The notes: generated from the sequence alone by a model not told the origin. DNA of 64,000 nt from Lachnospiraceae bacterium (GCA_021153325.1 JAGKTQ010000005.1:23350-87349); one strand, 5' to 3'; numbered from the stretch's first letter, positions 27,485 through 36,794 are shown. Program-made: numbers and translations.

Positions 27485-28642
27485 CTATTCGTCCAGCAAA
27501 AACTCTGCCATGACCAGATTACTGACATCCAGTCCCTTTTTGGTTAAATATACGTTTTTTTCCCCATTCACCAAAAGTCCCAGACTTTCCTGCTTTTTCA
27601 GCACATCCCCATAGACCTGCTCAAGCGGCAGAGAAAACTGCTCAAAAAACTGCTCCTTTTCCACTCCTTTTGTCAGGCGCAGACCTAAAAACATGAACTC
27701 TTCCATGCATTCCTTTTTCGTAAGCTGTATCTGCTCTTCTTTTTCAACTTCTCCGGCTAAATACTGGTTTAAGTCACTCTTATTCTGAAAACGTCTATTC
27801 TCAATTAAGGATGCTGCACCGATGCCAAAGCCCACATAATCCTGTCTTGTCCAATAAGCCTGATTATGTCTGCATGCATAGCCCTCTTTTGCATAGTTTG
27901 ATATTTCGTATCTATGATACCCTTTTTTTTCAAGCATTTTTTCCGTCAATTCATACATGCGGCGCTCTTCCTCTTCATTGGGGAGCTGCACGCATTCTCC
28001 AGTCCGCTGTCTCTGATTCTCTTCTTCACCAAACCATTCGTAAAATGGGGTTCCTTCTTCAATGATCAGACTGTACGCAGAAATATGTTCCGGCTGTAAT
28101 TGTAATACTTTTTCCAAAGTCTTTTCATAGCTTTTCACACTCTGTCCCGGCAGCGCAGACATAATATCCACATTCAGATTTTGAAATCCTGCTCTTCTTG
28201 CTGCCTCAAATACATCCAGAAAATCCTGATAGTCATGAATCCTTCCAAGCGCTCTCAGCTCCCTATCATCCGTTGACTGCATTCCAATACTCAAACGGTT
28301 AAATCCCATTTCATGATACGCCTTTAATTTGGCGAAATCTGCCGTCTTCGGATTCACTTCACTTGTAATCTCTGCCGATTGCACTATCGTAAAATTCCCC
28401 CGTAAGACCCTCATGATCCTTTCCGTATCTTCTGTTTTTAAAACGGAAGGAGTTCCACCGCCGAAAAAGACGGAAACCACCTCATATTCCCGGTAGTTTT
28501 CCGCCTCTCTTTCTATTTCTTCGATGAGTTTGTCCACGTACTGTTGTTTTGTCTCTTCTGTGGCTGCTGCCGACAAAAAATCACAATAAAAACACTTTCG
28601 TACGCAAAAAGGTATATGAATATACACACTTAATTTTTTCAT
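27485..28642 (-). CDS. hemW: HemW heme chaperone, radical SAM protein
   Basis: Radical SAM family protein of 385 residues, often mislabelled as coproporphyrinogen III oxidase. The cluster motif CxxxCxxC is in IPFCVRKCFYCDF. Next come FFGGGTPSVL and RLSIGMQSTDDRELRALGR. The heme-binding HNxxYW motif that separates HemW from HemN is present as HNQAYW. The start overlaps the lepA stop as TAATG, showing coupling. The lepA-hemW order is the same as in Bacillus. Confidence 0.93.
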   Translation of the reverse strand: MKKLSVYIHIPFCVRKCFYCDFLSAAATEETKQQYVDKLIEEIEREAENYREYEVVSVFFGGGTPSVLKTEDTERIMRVLRGNFTIVQSAEITSEVNPKTADFAKLKAYHEMGFNRLSIGMQSTDDRELRALGRIHDYQDFLDVFEAARRAGFQNLNVDIMSALPGQSVKSYEKTLEKVLQLQPEHISAYSLIIEEGTPFYEWFGEEENQRQRTGECVQLPNEEEERRMYELTEKMLEKKGYHRYEISNYAKEGYACRHNQAYWTRQDYVGFGIGAASLIENRRFQNKSDLNQYLAGEVEKEEQIQLTKKECMEEFMFLGLRLTKGVEKEQFFEQFSLPLEQVYGDVLKKQESLGLLVNGEKNVYLTKKGLDVSNLVMAEFLLDE

Positions 28643-30459
28643 TATTTACCATCATCCAGTTTCAATACACTCATAAATGCCTTTTGTGGAATTTCCACAT
28701 TTCCGATCTGGCGCATACGTTTCTTTCCTTCCTTCTGTTTTTCCAGAAGCTTCTTCTTACGGGTAATATCGCCACCATAACATTTTGCTAATACGTCTTT
28801 ACGCATTGCTCTTACTGTTTCTCTGGCAATCACTTTACCGCCTACTGCTGCCTGAATCGGAATTTCAAATAAGTGTCTCGGGATCTCATCCTTTAACTTC
28901 TCGCACATCTTTCTTCCACGTTCATAAGCACTGTCTGCATGCACGATAAAGGAAAGTGCATCCACTTCTTCTTTGTTGATCAAAATATCCAATTTCACAA
29001 GCTTAGACTGCTCATATCCTTTTAATTCATAATCAAAAGAAGCATAGCCTCTTGAACGGGATTTCAACGCGTCAAAGAAATCGTATATGATTTCATTTAA
29101 TGGCAATTCATATTTTAAAAGCGCTCTTGTGCCTTCTATATATTCCATGCCCAAATATCTGCCTCGTCTCTCCTGACAAAGCTCCATAATAGAACCGATA
29201 AATTCTGTTGTCACCATAATCTCTGCGCTTACGATCGGCTCTTCCATGTACTCGATTTCCGATGGATCAGGAAGATTGGAAGGATTGGTAAGTTCAATGA
29301 CTTCACCATTGGTTTTATATACTTTATAAATAACGCCTGGTGCTGTTGTAACCAGATCCAGATTGTATTCTCTTTCCAGACGTTCCTGAATAATTTCCAA
29401 ATGGAGCAGTCCTAAAAATCCACAGCGGAATCCAAATCCTAAAGCAATGGATGTCTCTGGCTCATAATTTAAGGAGGCATCATTCAATTGCAATTTTTCT
29501 AATGCATCTCTTAAATCAGGATACTTGGCTCCATCCGCAGGATAAAGACCACAGTATACCATGGAATTTACTTTTTTATAACCCGGAAGCGGCTCACTGC
29601 AAGGTCTGTCCGCATCTGTAACCGTATCACCTACTGCCGTATCTTTTACATTTTTAATAGATGCTGTAATATAACCTACCATGCCCGCTGACAACTCATC
29701 ACATGGTATGAACTGACCCGCTCCAAAATAACCAACTTCTACTACTTCTTCACTCGCTCCGGTTGCCATCATTTTGATCTTTGTACCTTTTTTCACAGTA
29801 CCTTCCACAATACGGCAGAAAATAATAACCCCCTTGTATGGGTCATATAAAGAGTCAAAAATCAGTGCCTGCAATGGGCTGTCCGGATTTCCTTTTGGTG
29901 CTGGGATCTTCTTTACGATCTGCTCTAATACTTCTTCAATACCGATACCGTTCTTCGCAGAAATAAGTGGCGCATCCTGCGCTTCGATACCAATCACATC
30001 CTCAATCTCATCTTTTACCCTGTCCGGTTCTGCACTTGGCAGATCGATCTTATTAATGACCGGAAAGACATCCAGATTATGATCTAATGCAAGATATACA
30101 TTTGCCAGTGTCTGCGCTTCAATTCCCTGTGCAGCATCTACCACAAGAATAGCACCGTCACAAGCAGCAAGGCTTCGGCTGACCTCATAATTAAAATCCA
30201 CATGACCCGGTGTATCGATCAGGTTAAAGATATACTCTTCCCCATCTTCTGCCTTATATACGGTACGGACTGTCTGCGCCTTGATCGTGATACCTCTTTC
30301 TCTCTCCAAATCCATATTGTCAAGCACCTGCGCCTGCATTTCGCGGCTTGTCAAAAGTCCCGTTTTCTCTATGATTCTATCTGCCAATGTAGACTTACCG
30401 TGATCGATATGTGCTACAATACAGAAATTTCTGATTTTACTCTGATCTATCTTTGACAT
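28642..30459 (-). CDS. lepA: Elongation factor 4 (LepA)
   Basis: Ribosome-associated GTPase of 605 residues that affects elongation and initiation under stress. GTPase motifs are G1 [10 protein letters not shown]3 DTPGHVDF and G4 NKIDLP. The LepA-specific C-terminal domain is present, ending in [20 protein letters not shown] and IPQKAFM. The ribosome binding site is GGAGG. It lies downstream of spoIIP, in the order gpr-spoIIP-lepA-hemW. Confidence 0.97.
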   Translation of the reverse strand: MSKIDQSKIRNFCIVAHIDHGKSTLADRIIEKTGLLTSREMQAQVLDNMDLERERGITIKAQTVRTVYKAEDGEEYIFNLIDTPGHVDFNYEVSRSLAACDGAILVVDAAQGIEAQTLANVYLALDHNLDVFPVINKIDLPSAEPDRVKDEIEDVIGIEAQDAPLISAKNGIGIEEVLEQIVKKIPAPKGNPDSPLQALIFDSLYDPYKGVIIFCRIVEGTVKKGTKIKMMATGASEEVVEVGYFGAGQFIPCDELSAGMVGYITASIKNVKDTAVGDTVTDADRPCSEPLPGYKKVNSMVYCGLYPADGAKYPDLRDALEKLQLNDASLNYEPETSIALGFGFRCGFLGLLHLEIIQERLEREYNLDLVTTAPGVIYKVYKTNGEVIELTNPSNLPDPSEIEYMEEPIVSAEIMVTTEFIGSIMELCQERRGRYLGMEYIEGTRALLKYELPLNEIIYDFFDALKSRSRGYASFDYELKGYEQSKLVKLDILINKEEVDALSFIVHADSAYERGRKMCEKLKDEIPRHLFEIPIQAAVGGKVIARETVRAMRKDVLAKCYGGDITRKKKLLEKQKEGKKRMRQIGNVEIPQKAFMSVLKLDDGK

Positions 30460-30488
30460 GTATTTCCTCCATTTTTGTCATTTGATGA

Positions 30489-31835
30489 TTAGTATACCAT
30501 ATCGGACAGCACCATATCAAGCGTTTGTGCCAGTGGGTCGCAGGCATTTTTTATTTCCTCCACTGTATTTGTTTGCGCGCCTAATTCCACTAAAAGAAAT
30601 CGCTCCTTTAAATGCATATTATAGCGATATCCTTTCAGATAAATTCTTCTTGTAAGCCCCGGAAAATATTCATTACATGCCACCTGCATCTGAAAAGAAA
30701 ATGCCAAATTAGAATCCAGATTTTCATTTAAAAGATAATCGATCTTCCCTGTACGGTTTGTATAACTAAGACCATTAAAGAACATGAATTTTGCCGTAGG
30801 CCGCCCTTGAATTTCTGTAACTAACTTTGTCCCCTCTGCTACCTCGTCTCTATGTAGATCAATAACTACCTGTATTCCCGGATTCTCCTTTAATATCTGT
30901 TCAATCGCAGGCAGGGCTTTTGAATAAGCATCATCCCGACTCTCTACATCATATTCCCCAGTATGATGCAGCACCTTGTACCCATATTCATCTGTTAAAA
31001 TCTCTGCCAACCGATCCCCTGCTCCAACGATTGTAGTCGAATCATCTCCCGGCACAGAATCTGCAAAGCCTTCCTGTGAATGGGTATGAAAAATTAATAT
31101 CTGGTAGCCCTCCGTATTTTTATTGATAGATAAATCCTTTTTTAAAAGATTATCCAGATTGATATCCGCAGCGGCAGCAGATGTAGTACTGTCTACCGCA
31201 TAAAATTCCTTTACAAGACTTTCCGAATCAGAAAATAGATTCCAGTCATATTCCCTTTGCTTCTCCATGACTTTTTGAAAGCCAGTTCCACTTTGCATAT
31301 TGACTGCTTCATTTGTCAGTTCACCCGATACCTCATTCTGTTCCTCTGCCGCCGTTTCTTCCTGTTCGCTTTCTATCTCTGCAAATTCTTCTTTTGCTGC
31401 TGCATTTTCCGCTTCCATTCCTGCTAAAATATCATCTGTATTTTCATCTTCCGTCGGTTGTGCATTTACCGTGCTACTCTGTTGCCCCTGCTCTTCTAAA
31501 AGCAGTTCATAAAAATAGCTATCCTCAACGATCTCTTCATTCGCCCCATGTTCCTTTGCATAAACAAACAAAGGCATCTGTTGTAAAGCCATGGTCTCCA
31601 GTAAATTTTCTTGTCCATCCTTCTTATCCTCCGTCTGAAAAGAAGCAAAAGGCAGCACGGTTTCCATTACCTTAGTCTGTATATTTTCTGCCAAATAGTT
31701 TGCTATAGAAAAGGAGTTTTTTTCCGTTTCCTTCTTTTCTACTGCTGTGATATTCCATACTAAAACAACAATAAGGAAAACAAAAATCCCTTTCCTTATA
31801 AACTTTTTCCACATTGACTTATCCACTCTTCTCAT
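30489..31835 (-). CDS. spoIIP: Stage II sporulation protein P, engulfment hydrolase
   Basis: Membrane-anchored amidase/endopeptidase acting with SpoIID and SpoIIM to thin septal peptidoglycan during engulfment. The 448-residue protein has an N-terminal TM helix (GIFVFLIVVLVWNI) and an acidic low-complexity spacer (about 110-190). The catalytic domain has LIFHTHSQEGF, VIDLHRDE and KFMFFNGLSYTNR, with a probable zinc ligand in the C-terminal LVELGAQTNT. The frame opens at an ATG at 31835, but the predicted sigma-E start site falls almost on it. Met8 (31814) may therefore be the real start; neither has a strong site. Confidence 0.92.
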   Translation of the reverse strand: MRRVDKSMWKKFIRKGIFVFLIVVLVWNITAVEKKETEKNSFSIANYLAENIQTKVMETVLPFASFQTEDKKDGQENLLETMALQQMPLFVYAKEHGANEEIVEDSYFYELLLEEQGQQSSTVNAQPTEDENTDDILAGMEAENAAAKEEFAEIESEQEETAAEEQNEVSGELTNEAVNMQSGTGFQKVMEKQREYDWNLFSDSESLVKEFYAVDSTTSAAAADINLDNLLKKDLSINKNTEGYQILIFHTHSQEGFADSVPGDDSTTIVGAGDRLAEILTDEYGYKVLHHTGEYDVESRDDAYSKALPAIEQILKENPGIQVVIDLHRDEVAEGTKLVTEIQGRPTAKFMFFNGLSYTNRTGKIDYLLNENLDSNLAFSFQMQVACNEYFPGLTRRIYLKGYRYNMHLKERFLLVELGAQTNTVEEIKNACDPLAQTLDMVLSDMVY

Positions 31836-31842
31836 ACAGACA

Positions 31843-31871
31843 AGTATATGAATTTTCTTTCTCTATTATTC
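31843..31871 (-). promoter_or_regulatory. Sigma-E-like promoter of spoIIP
   Basis: On the minus strand GAATAAT (31865-31871) and CATATACT (31843-31850) are 14 bases apart. Each differs at one base from the sigma-E consensus KMATATT / CATACAMT. The -35 overlaps the gpr stop codon, placing spoIIP under mother-cell control separate from gpr, as in B. subtilis. Confidence 0.65.
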
Positions 31872-32762
31872 CTCAAATTCTCCATCCAAAGTAATGTTTA
31901 TTGCTTCAGAGATCATAAAACTCAAACGCTTGATCGTAGCATCAATATCTTTGCTTGTCACATACATATTATTTAACTCGGTTAAGACCTTCGGCTCTTC
32001 ACAAGAATAGGAAGCTTTTTCCAAAGCATCATTTACGATCGTTGCTGCATCCACAACAGTAGGAACACCAATTGCAATGACCGGTACACCAAGACTTTCT
32101 TTTGTCAGCGCACTTCTATGATTTCCTACCCCAGAACCGGGATGGATTCCTGTATTAGTTATCTGTACCGTACGATTCATCCTCTTTGTGCTCCTTGCTG
32201 CTAAGGCATCAATAACGATCACCACATCCGGTTTTGTCTGTTCAACTACCCCTTTTACAATTTCCGCCGTTTCCATACCGGTTGCAGCCATGACTCCCGG
32301 CACGATACTGCTGACAAGATTCATTTTCGTTCGATTATAAGCCGCTTTCCCATATTCCAGAATCACATGCCTTGTTACAAATAAATTATCTACCACATTT
32401 GGACCAAGCGCATCTGCCGTCACTTCCCGGTTTCCCAACCCCACAACGAGCACCGACTGCTCTTTGTCATGATTTGGTATTATCATCCCAAGCTGCCTTG
32501 CTAACGTTTCTGAAATTTCTCTATGATAATCTTCATCCGCCTCTAACATAGCTGGTGCCTCCAATGTAATATAAGTTCCCATTGGCTTTCCTAGATTTCT
32601 GGCTGCATTTTTAGTGTGGATCACTACCCTGGTTACCTTTACTTCGTTTTTTTCGTCATAGTTCTCATCAATTTCCACGCCTCTTATTTCTTTTTGCGTT
32701 TCTTCTACGCTCTCTCTCGCTTCCAATGCCAAATCTGTTCGTATTTTAAAACTGTTCGCCAT
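31866..32762 (-). CDS. gpr: GPR germination endopeptidase
   Basis: Spore protease that degrades small acid-soluble proteins at germination. The 298-residue protein is made as an inactive precursor in this family. Conserved parts are FKIRTDLALEARESV near the N-terminus, then VVGLGNREVTADALGP, VIDALAARSTKRMNRTVQIT, TGIHPGSGVGNHR and GVPVIAIGVPTVVDA. It is divergent from rpsT and followed by spoIIP, the same arrangement as in Bacillus. A sigma-F/G-like promoter is in the shared upstream region. Confidence 0.95.
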   Translation of the reverse strand: MANSFKIRTDLALEARESVEETQKEIRGVEIDENYDEKNEVKVTRVVIHTKNAARNLGKPMGTYITLEAPAMLEADEDYHREISETLARQLGMIIPNHDKEQSVLVVGLGNREVTADALGPNVVDNLFVTRHVILEYGKAAYNRTKMNLVSSIVPGVMAATGMETAEIVKGVVEQTKPDVVIVIDALAARSTKRMNRTVQITNTGIHPGSGVGNHRSALTKESLGVPVIAIGVPTVVDAATIVNDALEKASYSCEEPKVLTELNNMYVTSKDIDATIKRLSFMISEAINITLDGEFEE

Positions 32763-32797
32763 AATGCTCTCATTTCCTTTTCCCTGATTTTAATATC

Positions 32798-32826
32798 TAT
32801 TTTTTACAAAAAAGTGGGAATTATGT
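32798..32826 (-). promoter_or_regulatory. Forespore (sigma-F/G-like) promoter of gpr
   Basis: On the minus strand ACATA (32822-32826) and GTAAAAAATA (32798-32807) are 14 bases apart. They resemble the sigma-F elements GYATA and GGNNANANTW, although the spacer is one base short. The position, about 35 bases before gpr, fits its forespore expression. The elements are degenerate, so this is tentative. Confidence 0.4.
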
Positions 32827-32827
32827 A

Positions 32828-32856
32828 TTGACAATCCGAAACTCATACACTACAAT
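32828..32856 (+). promoter_or_regulatory. Sigma-A promoter of rpsT
   Basis: TTGACA (32828-32833), a 17-base spacer and TACAAT (32851-32856). It reads into rpsT and lies back to back with the gpr promoter. Confidence 0.88.
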
Positions 32857-32867
32857 AATATGCGTAT

Positions 32868-32904
32868 GTTTTATTGAATCGTCCGTGTCCGGCTTTGATA
32901 AAAC
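32868..32904 (+). promoter_or_regulatory. 5' leader hairpin of rpsT mRNA
   Basis: GTTTTAT (32868-32874) pairs with ATAAAAC (32898-32904) around the GC-richer segment TCCGTGTCCGG. It would sit within a few bases of the predicted mRNA 5' end. It may stabilise the transcript or serve in S20 autoregulation; neither role is shown by the sequence. Confidence 0.45.
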
Positions 32905-32950
32905 AATTCCTGATATTAATTAGAGATTACTGTAATAGGAGGTGTAAGTC

Positions 32951-33214
32951 TTGGCTAACATCAAATCTGCAAAAAAGAGAATTTTAGTTAATCAGACAAA
33001 AGCTGATAGAAATAAAGCTATCAAATCTGGTGTAAAAACAGCTGTTAAAAAAGTAAACGCTGCTGTAGAAGCTGGTGATAAAGCTGCTGCAAGCGAAGCA
33101 TTATTAGCTGCTACTACTGCAATTGACAAAGCTACTACTAAAGGAGTATACCACAAAAATACTGCTTCTAGAAAAGTTTCCCGTCTTGCTAAAGCAGTAA
33201 ATCAGATGGCTTAA
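32951..33214 (+). CDS. rpsT: 30S ribosomal protein S20
   Basis: Primary 16S rRNA-binding protein of 87 residues. Typical features are ANIKSAKKRILVNQTKADRN and the Lys-rich helices ending in KNTASRKVSRLAKAVNQMA. The start codon is TTG, with a strong AGGAGGTG upstream; S20 genes often use non-AUG starts linked to autoregulation. It is a single-gene transcript with its own promoter and terminator. Confidence 0.97.
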   Translation: MANIKSAKKRILVNQTKADRNKAIKSGVKTAVKKVNAAVEAGDKAAASEALLAATTAIDKATTKGVYHKNTASRKVSRLAKAVNQMA

Positions 33215-33245
33215 TGATAACTTCGAAATAAAGCAAACAAAATAA

Positions 33246-33279
33246 AAGAACCTGCTACCGTCATGGCAGGTTCTTTTTT
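33246..33279 (+). terminator. Terminator of rpsT
   Basis: AAGAACCTGC (33246-33255) pairs with GCAGGTTCTT (33266-33275) and is followed by TTTTG. It lies about 30 bases past the rpsT stop, before the convergent TPM gene. Confidence 0.88.
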
Positions 33280-33298
33280 GATGCATTTTTTCAATTGA

Positions 33299-34168
33299 TT
33301 AACGGCTGTGACCTCCACCACCGTGGGAAGCTCCACTGCTGGAAGTATGATGACCACCTCCACCGCTTCCGCCACTGGAACTGCTTGTTTCAATCGTTCT
33401 ACTTGTAACGCTCTTTCTGATAAAGGTGTCTTCTCTTCTTCTCATTCTCGGTTGTCCGCCATTTACATAGCTTCTCTGATTGGTCGTTTTCTTTCCTTTG
33501 CGGTTTGTCAGATTGACAACAATAAATACGACCGTCACAATGAGCGACCATACAAATGGTATATAGAGAGGCAATGTAATATTGGAACCATTATCTGCCA
33601 TATCATAATAGACATTATCTACAAAATCGCTGTAAGCACGATACGGATTGGTGTCTACATACACATAAAATTCATCCAGAATATTGTCTATCATGGCATT
33701 GCTATATCTATTCTCTACCTTTCCCGTCGTACAAAGCCATGTATATACGCTTCCATCATCTTCCCGGTAAATATTATCCAAAAGTAAAATACCATCGCCT
33801 ATCGGCTTATTATAACCAAATTTATGCTCATCATAAAAATTATCTGCATAAATCATCGTAAATTTATCATAAGTTACATCCGGATCGTATGATCTTGCAT
33901 ATTCTTTTAAGGATTCATTCAAAGTAACAATGACAATGTCCGCACCGATCTGTGATTCTCTTTCTGCGATCTGTTCCCTTAATTGATCCTCTTCTTCCGC
34001 TGTCAGAACATCTGCATAATCAAATACTCTTTCTTCTGTCGTACACTCTGTATTTGTTCTCTCTCCTGCCTTTTCTGGCTGATTCGTAATAAGCAGAACA
34101 ACTGACAACACTGCCACTACGCCGAGCGCAAGGAACAGATAACGAAAATAATGAAAATATTCTTTCAT
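33299..34168 (-). CDS. TPM-domain membrane protein
   Basis: Protein of 289 residues with an N-terminal signal anchor (YLFLALGVVAVLSVVLLI). A TPM (YgcG/PF04536) domain spans about 48-185, with VFDYADVLTAEEEDQL, GADIVIVTL and IGDGILLLD. A second TM helix lies at about 200-220 (IPFVWSLIVTVVFIVVNL). The C-terminal Ser/Gly/His-rich tail with repeated GGGGH is usual for this family. Some TPM proteins have acid phosphatase activity, others help photosystem repair; the role in Firmicutes is unknown. It starts one base after the zinc-ribbon gene stop, so the two work together. Confidence 0.85.
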   Translation of the reverse strand: MKEYFHYFRYLFLALGVVAVLSVVLLITNQPEKAGERTNTECTTEERVFDYADVLTAEEEDQLREQIAERESQIGADIVIVTLNESLKEYARSYDPDVTYDKFTMIYADNFYDEHKFGYNKPIGDGILLLDNIYREDDGSVYTWLCTTGKVENRYSNAMIDNILDEFYVYVDTNPYRAYSDFVDNVYYDMADNGSNITLPLYIPFVWSLIVTVVFIVVNLTNRKGKKTTNQRSYVNGGQPRMRRREDTFIRKSVTSRTIETSSSSGGSGGGGHHTSSSGASHGGGGHSR

Positions 34169-34169
34169 T

Positions 34170-35153
34170 TTACAGCACCTCCAAAACCATTTTTAATAGG
34201 GTAAGCATCGTAAAACAAGCCGCAAAAACGGTAGCGCCATATCCCATCAGCTTTTGAACAGAAAGAGGTGTTTTTCCAACTACTTTTCCCGTCTGCCCAT
34301 TAATATAAAACGGGTACTTTTCATTATGATAGCTGTATGTATATACCCAGACCGGGAATAACGCATAAGATAACCCATTTTTATTTAAATCCAAATTTTT
34401 GTGATGCGTACGAATGGAACTGTAGGCACTCATACTTTCTTTCAACAGTGCTTCTGAATCATTCTTTGCTTTTTCTTTTGCCCTTGGCTCCAATTTACCG
34501 GAAGGCTCATTAAAAACCTCTCCCATAAATCCGGACATATATTTATCCTGAAATTTTTCCAATATAGTATAGTCATATGGCTCCATCAAGTCCATGATCT
34601 GGTCATCCATTCCTACGGAAGCATCGACCGGAATCTTATCAAAATCAATATCCATATCTCGCACTATATGGTAAAAGCTGGTCTCTGTATATTCTGTATT
34701 TCCTCTTCGCCATGTACGAACCTTAGTTCCTTCTCCATCAAAGGTATAATTTGCCATATAATCATATAACCAAAATGGTACATAGGTTCCTTCCATTTTA
34801 TCCAAAGCGGCATCGGAAAGAAAACCAGCAGGTGTAAATGCCTTTTTCTTAAATTCTTTCTTTAAAATTTCTTTTGCCTTTTCTTTACCGATCTTAAAAG
34901 GCAAAATCAGATTCGGTTCGTACATTCCCTCTATTCTTTTATCGAACACGATATAATTTCCACAGTGTTCACATTTCGAAGCAGAAACAAACTGACCTAT
35001 TTCAACCGGTGCTCCACAATTCGGGCAAGCCTCTTCTGAACTCCCTTCCATTTTCTGATGGCTATCTATCCCTTCACAGTGCGGGCAATACATCGCACCC
35101 TTTTCTGGACTGTAAACTACATTACCGCCACAGTTCTGACATTTAAAAATCAT
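34170..35153 (-). CDS. Zinc-ribbon protein with C-terminal membrane helix
   Basis: Protein of 327 residues from the ATG preceded by AAGGAG; the frame is open to 35198. It starts with two zinc ribbons built from four CxxC pairs: CQNCGG and CPHCEG, then CPNCGA and CEHCGN. A conserved middle (PFKIGKEKAKEILKKEF, YVPFWLYDYMANY, PVDASVGMDDQIMDL) is followed by FPVWVYTYSYHNEKYPFYIN GQTGKVVGKTP-like strands, and a C-terminal TM helix at about 300-322. The architecture is known as a TFIIB-type zinc-ribbon protein of unknown function. It pairs with the TPM gene immediately downstream, suggesting a shared membrane process. Confidence 0.78.
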   Translation of the reverse strand: MIFKCQNCGGNVVYSPEKGAMYCPHCEGIDSHQKMEGSSEEACPNCGAPVEIGQFVSASKCEHCGNYIVFDKRIEGMYEPNLILPFKIGKEKAKEILKKEFKKKAFTPAGFLSDAALDKMEGTYVPFWLYDYMANYTFDGEGTKVRTWRRGNTEYTETSFYHIVRDMDIDFDKIPVDASVGMDDQIMDLMEPYDYTILEKFQDKYMSGFMGEVFNEPSGKLEPRAKEKAKNDSEALLKESMSAYSSIRTHHKNLDLNKNGLSYALFPVWVYTYSYHNEKYPFYINGQTGKVVGKTPLSVQKLMGYGATVFAACFTMLTLLKMVLEVL

Positions 35154-35247
35154 TTCTTCTCCTTCCCGCATACTGTAAATCCCCTTACAATACTGCATAA
35201 ATATAATAAATTATACTATATTTTTCTATTTGGCACAACAAATCCTC

Positions 35248-36582
35248 CTATTTTTCGTGCAAGCATTTCCTGTTGTCCTCCATTGTTTCCCTTATAATGA
35301 CTTTCCGTAAAAAAAGAAGACTTAAAATATTCGGAATTGCCATAAAAGAATTAAGCAGATCCGCAAATCCCCATACAATGTCTAATGACATAACAGCTCC
35401 TAGATACACTGCCAGAATAAATAAAATCTGATACAGACCGATTCCCCGTTCCCCCAATAAATAGAAGGCAGCACATTCCCCATAATAGCTCCAGCCAATA
35501 ATAGTTGCAAAAGCAAACAGTACAAGTGACAGCATCAACAACCACTCTCCGGCAGGCAGCGAAGAAAAGGCAGCAAAGCAAAGCCTGTCACTTGCAATAT
35601 TTTGATACCTTTCCGGCACACGGAGCATACTGCTTACAATGGTAATTCCAGTGATCGCACACATCACAACCGTATCCCAGAAAACACCGGTCATAGAAAT
35701 CAGCCCTTGCTTTACCGGTGAAGTCGTTCTTGCATCCGCTGCAGATATAGCAATCGACCCCATTCCCGCTTCATTTGTAAAAAGTCCTTTGGAAATCCCC
35801 ACTCGAATCCCGGTCATAACTGCCGTCCCTGTAATTCCTCCTACTACAGCACTTGAAGAAAATGCTGACTTCACAATAACCAAAACCGCTTCCGGCAAAA
35901 AAAACACATTTTTTAACAGTAGCAAAAGGCAGCCCCCCAAATATAAAACACTCATGACCGGAACTAAATAGGTACACACCTTTGCAATCTTTTTCCCCCC
36001 TCCGATCAAAATGCTCCCTGCAAGCATCGCTGCCATAATCCCGATAAGATGCGGGGATACAGAAAGCTTTTCGCCGATCGCAGCGCTTATGGCATGAGAC
36101 TGTACACTGCTTCCTATTCCAAAAGATGCTGCCACTGTAAAAAAAGCAAAAAAAAGTGCTATTTTCTTTTTATGAAGCACCCTGTCCAACACGTACATCG
36201 GTCCACCGGCATAGGAACCATCTTTCTTTTTTATCCGATATTTGACAGATAAAAAGCACTCTGCATAGCAGGTTGCAATGCCAAAAACCCCTGTTATCCA
36301 ACACCAAAATACCGCTCCCGGTCCGCCCACCGCAATTGCTGTAGATATCCCAATAATATTTCCAGTACCGATCGTAGCCGCCAGTGCTGTTGCTAAAGAA
36401 GCATATGGTGAAATCCCACCTTTTCCTTCCTTCTCATCTGAAAAACTCAACCGAATCCCCTCCGGTATCCTTCTCTGTATGAATTTCAATTTGACCGTAA
36501 AATAAATATGTGTCACCAATAAAAGAACTAATAGAAAAAAATTCCCTGCAGAATTTTGAAATGCATCCAGAAAAGCCATCAT
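35248..36582 (-). CDS. Alanine/glycine:cation symporter (AGCS family)
   Basis: Sodium- or proton-coupled uptake of alanine or glycine, 444 residues, about 10-11 TM helices. The family signature ALAATIGTGNIIGISTAIAVGGPGAV-like region is at about 65-90. NEAGMGSIAISAADA (about 268) and WSYYGECAAFYLLG (about 370) are further AGCS blocks. It is a single gene; no riboswitch (for example a glycine tandem aptamer) is seen in its short upstream region. Substrate choice between alanine and glycine is unresolved. Confidence 0.93.
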   Translation of the reverse strand: MMAFLDAFQNSAGNFFLLVLLLVTHIYFTVKLKFIQRRIPEGIRLSFSDEKEGKGGISPYASLATALAATIGTGNIIGISTAIAVGGPGAVFWCWITGVFGIATCYAECFLSVKYRIKKKDGSYAGGPMYVLDRVLHKKKIALFFAFFTVAASFGIGSSVQSHAISAAIGEKLSVSPHLIGIMAAMLAGSILIGGGKKIAKVCTYLVPVMSVLYLGGCLLLLLKNVFFLPEAVLVIVKSAFSSSAVVGGITGTAVMTGIRVGISKGLFTNEAGMGSIAISAADARTTSPVKQGLISMTGVFWDTVVMCAITGITIVSSMLRVPERYQNIASDRLCFAAFSSLPAGEWLLMLSLVLFAFATIIGWSYYGECAAFYLLGERGIGLYQILFILAVYLGAVMSLDIVWGFADLLNSFMAIPNILSLLFLRKVIIRETMEDNRKCLHEK

Positions 36583-36665
36583 TATCTATCTACCTCATGT
36601 AAATTTAACATCATGCGAAATCATTTCATCCTATGAAAAAAAAGCAAAAAAAATGAAAAAAATAC

Positions 36666-36694
36666 TTGCTTTTTTTTAAGAATTATAATAGAAT
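36666..36694 (+). promoter_or_regulatory. Promoter of tRNA-Glu
   Basis: TTGCTT (36666-36671) and TAGAAT (36689-36694) are 17 bases apart; a TATAAT at 36684-36689 overlaps but is too close to that -35. It reads into the tRNA about 30 bases downstream. Confidence 0.65.
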
Positions 36695-36722
36695 AGACAA
36701 GTACTTGCGTGAGACAAGTTAT

Positions 36723-36794
36723 GGCTCGTTGGTCAAGCGGTTAAGACGCCGCCCTCTCACGGCGGAATCAGGGGTTCGATTCCCCTACGAGCTG
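36723..36794 (+). tRNA. tRNA-Glu(CTC)
   Basis: A full cloverleaf: acceptor GGCTCGT/ACGAGCT (with one G-U), anticodon arm CCGCC-CTCTCAC-GGCGG with anticodon CTC, and T-arm AGGGG-TTCGATT-CCCCT. The 3' CCA is not encoded. It decodes GAG. It stands alone with its own promoter and terminator. Confidence 0.95.
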
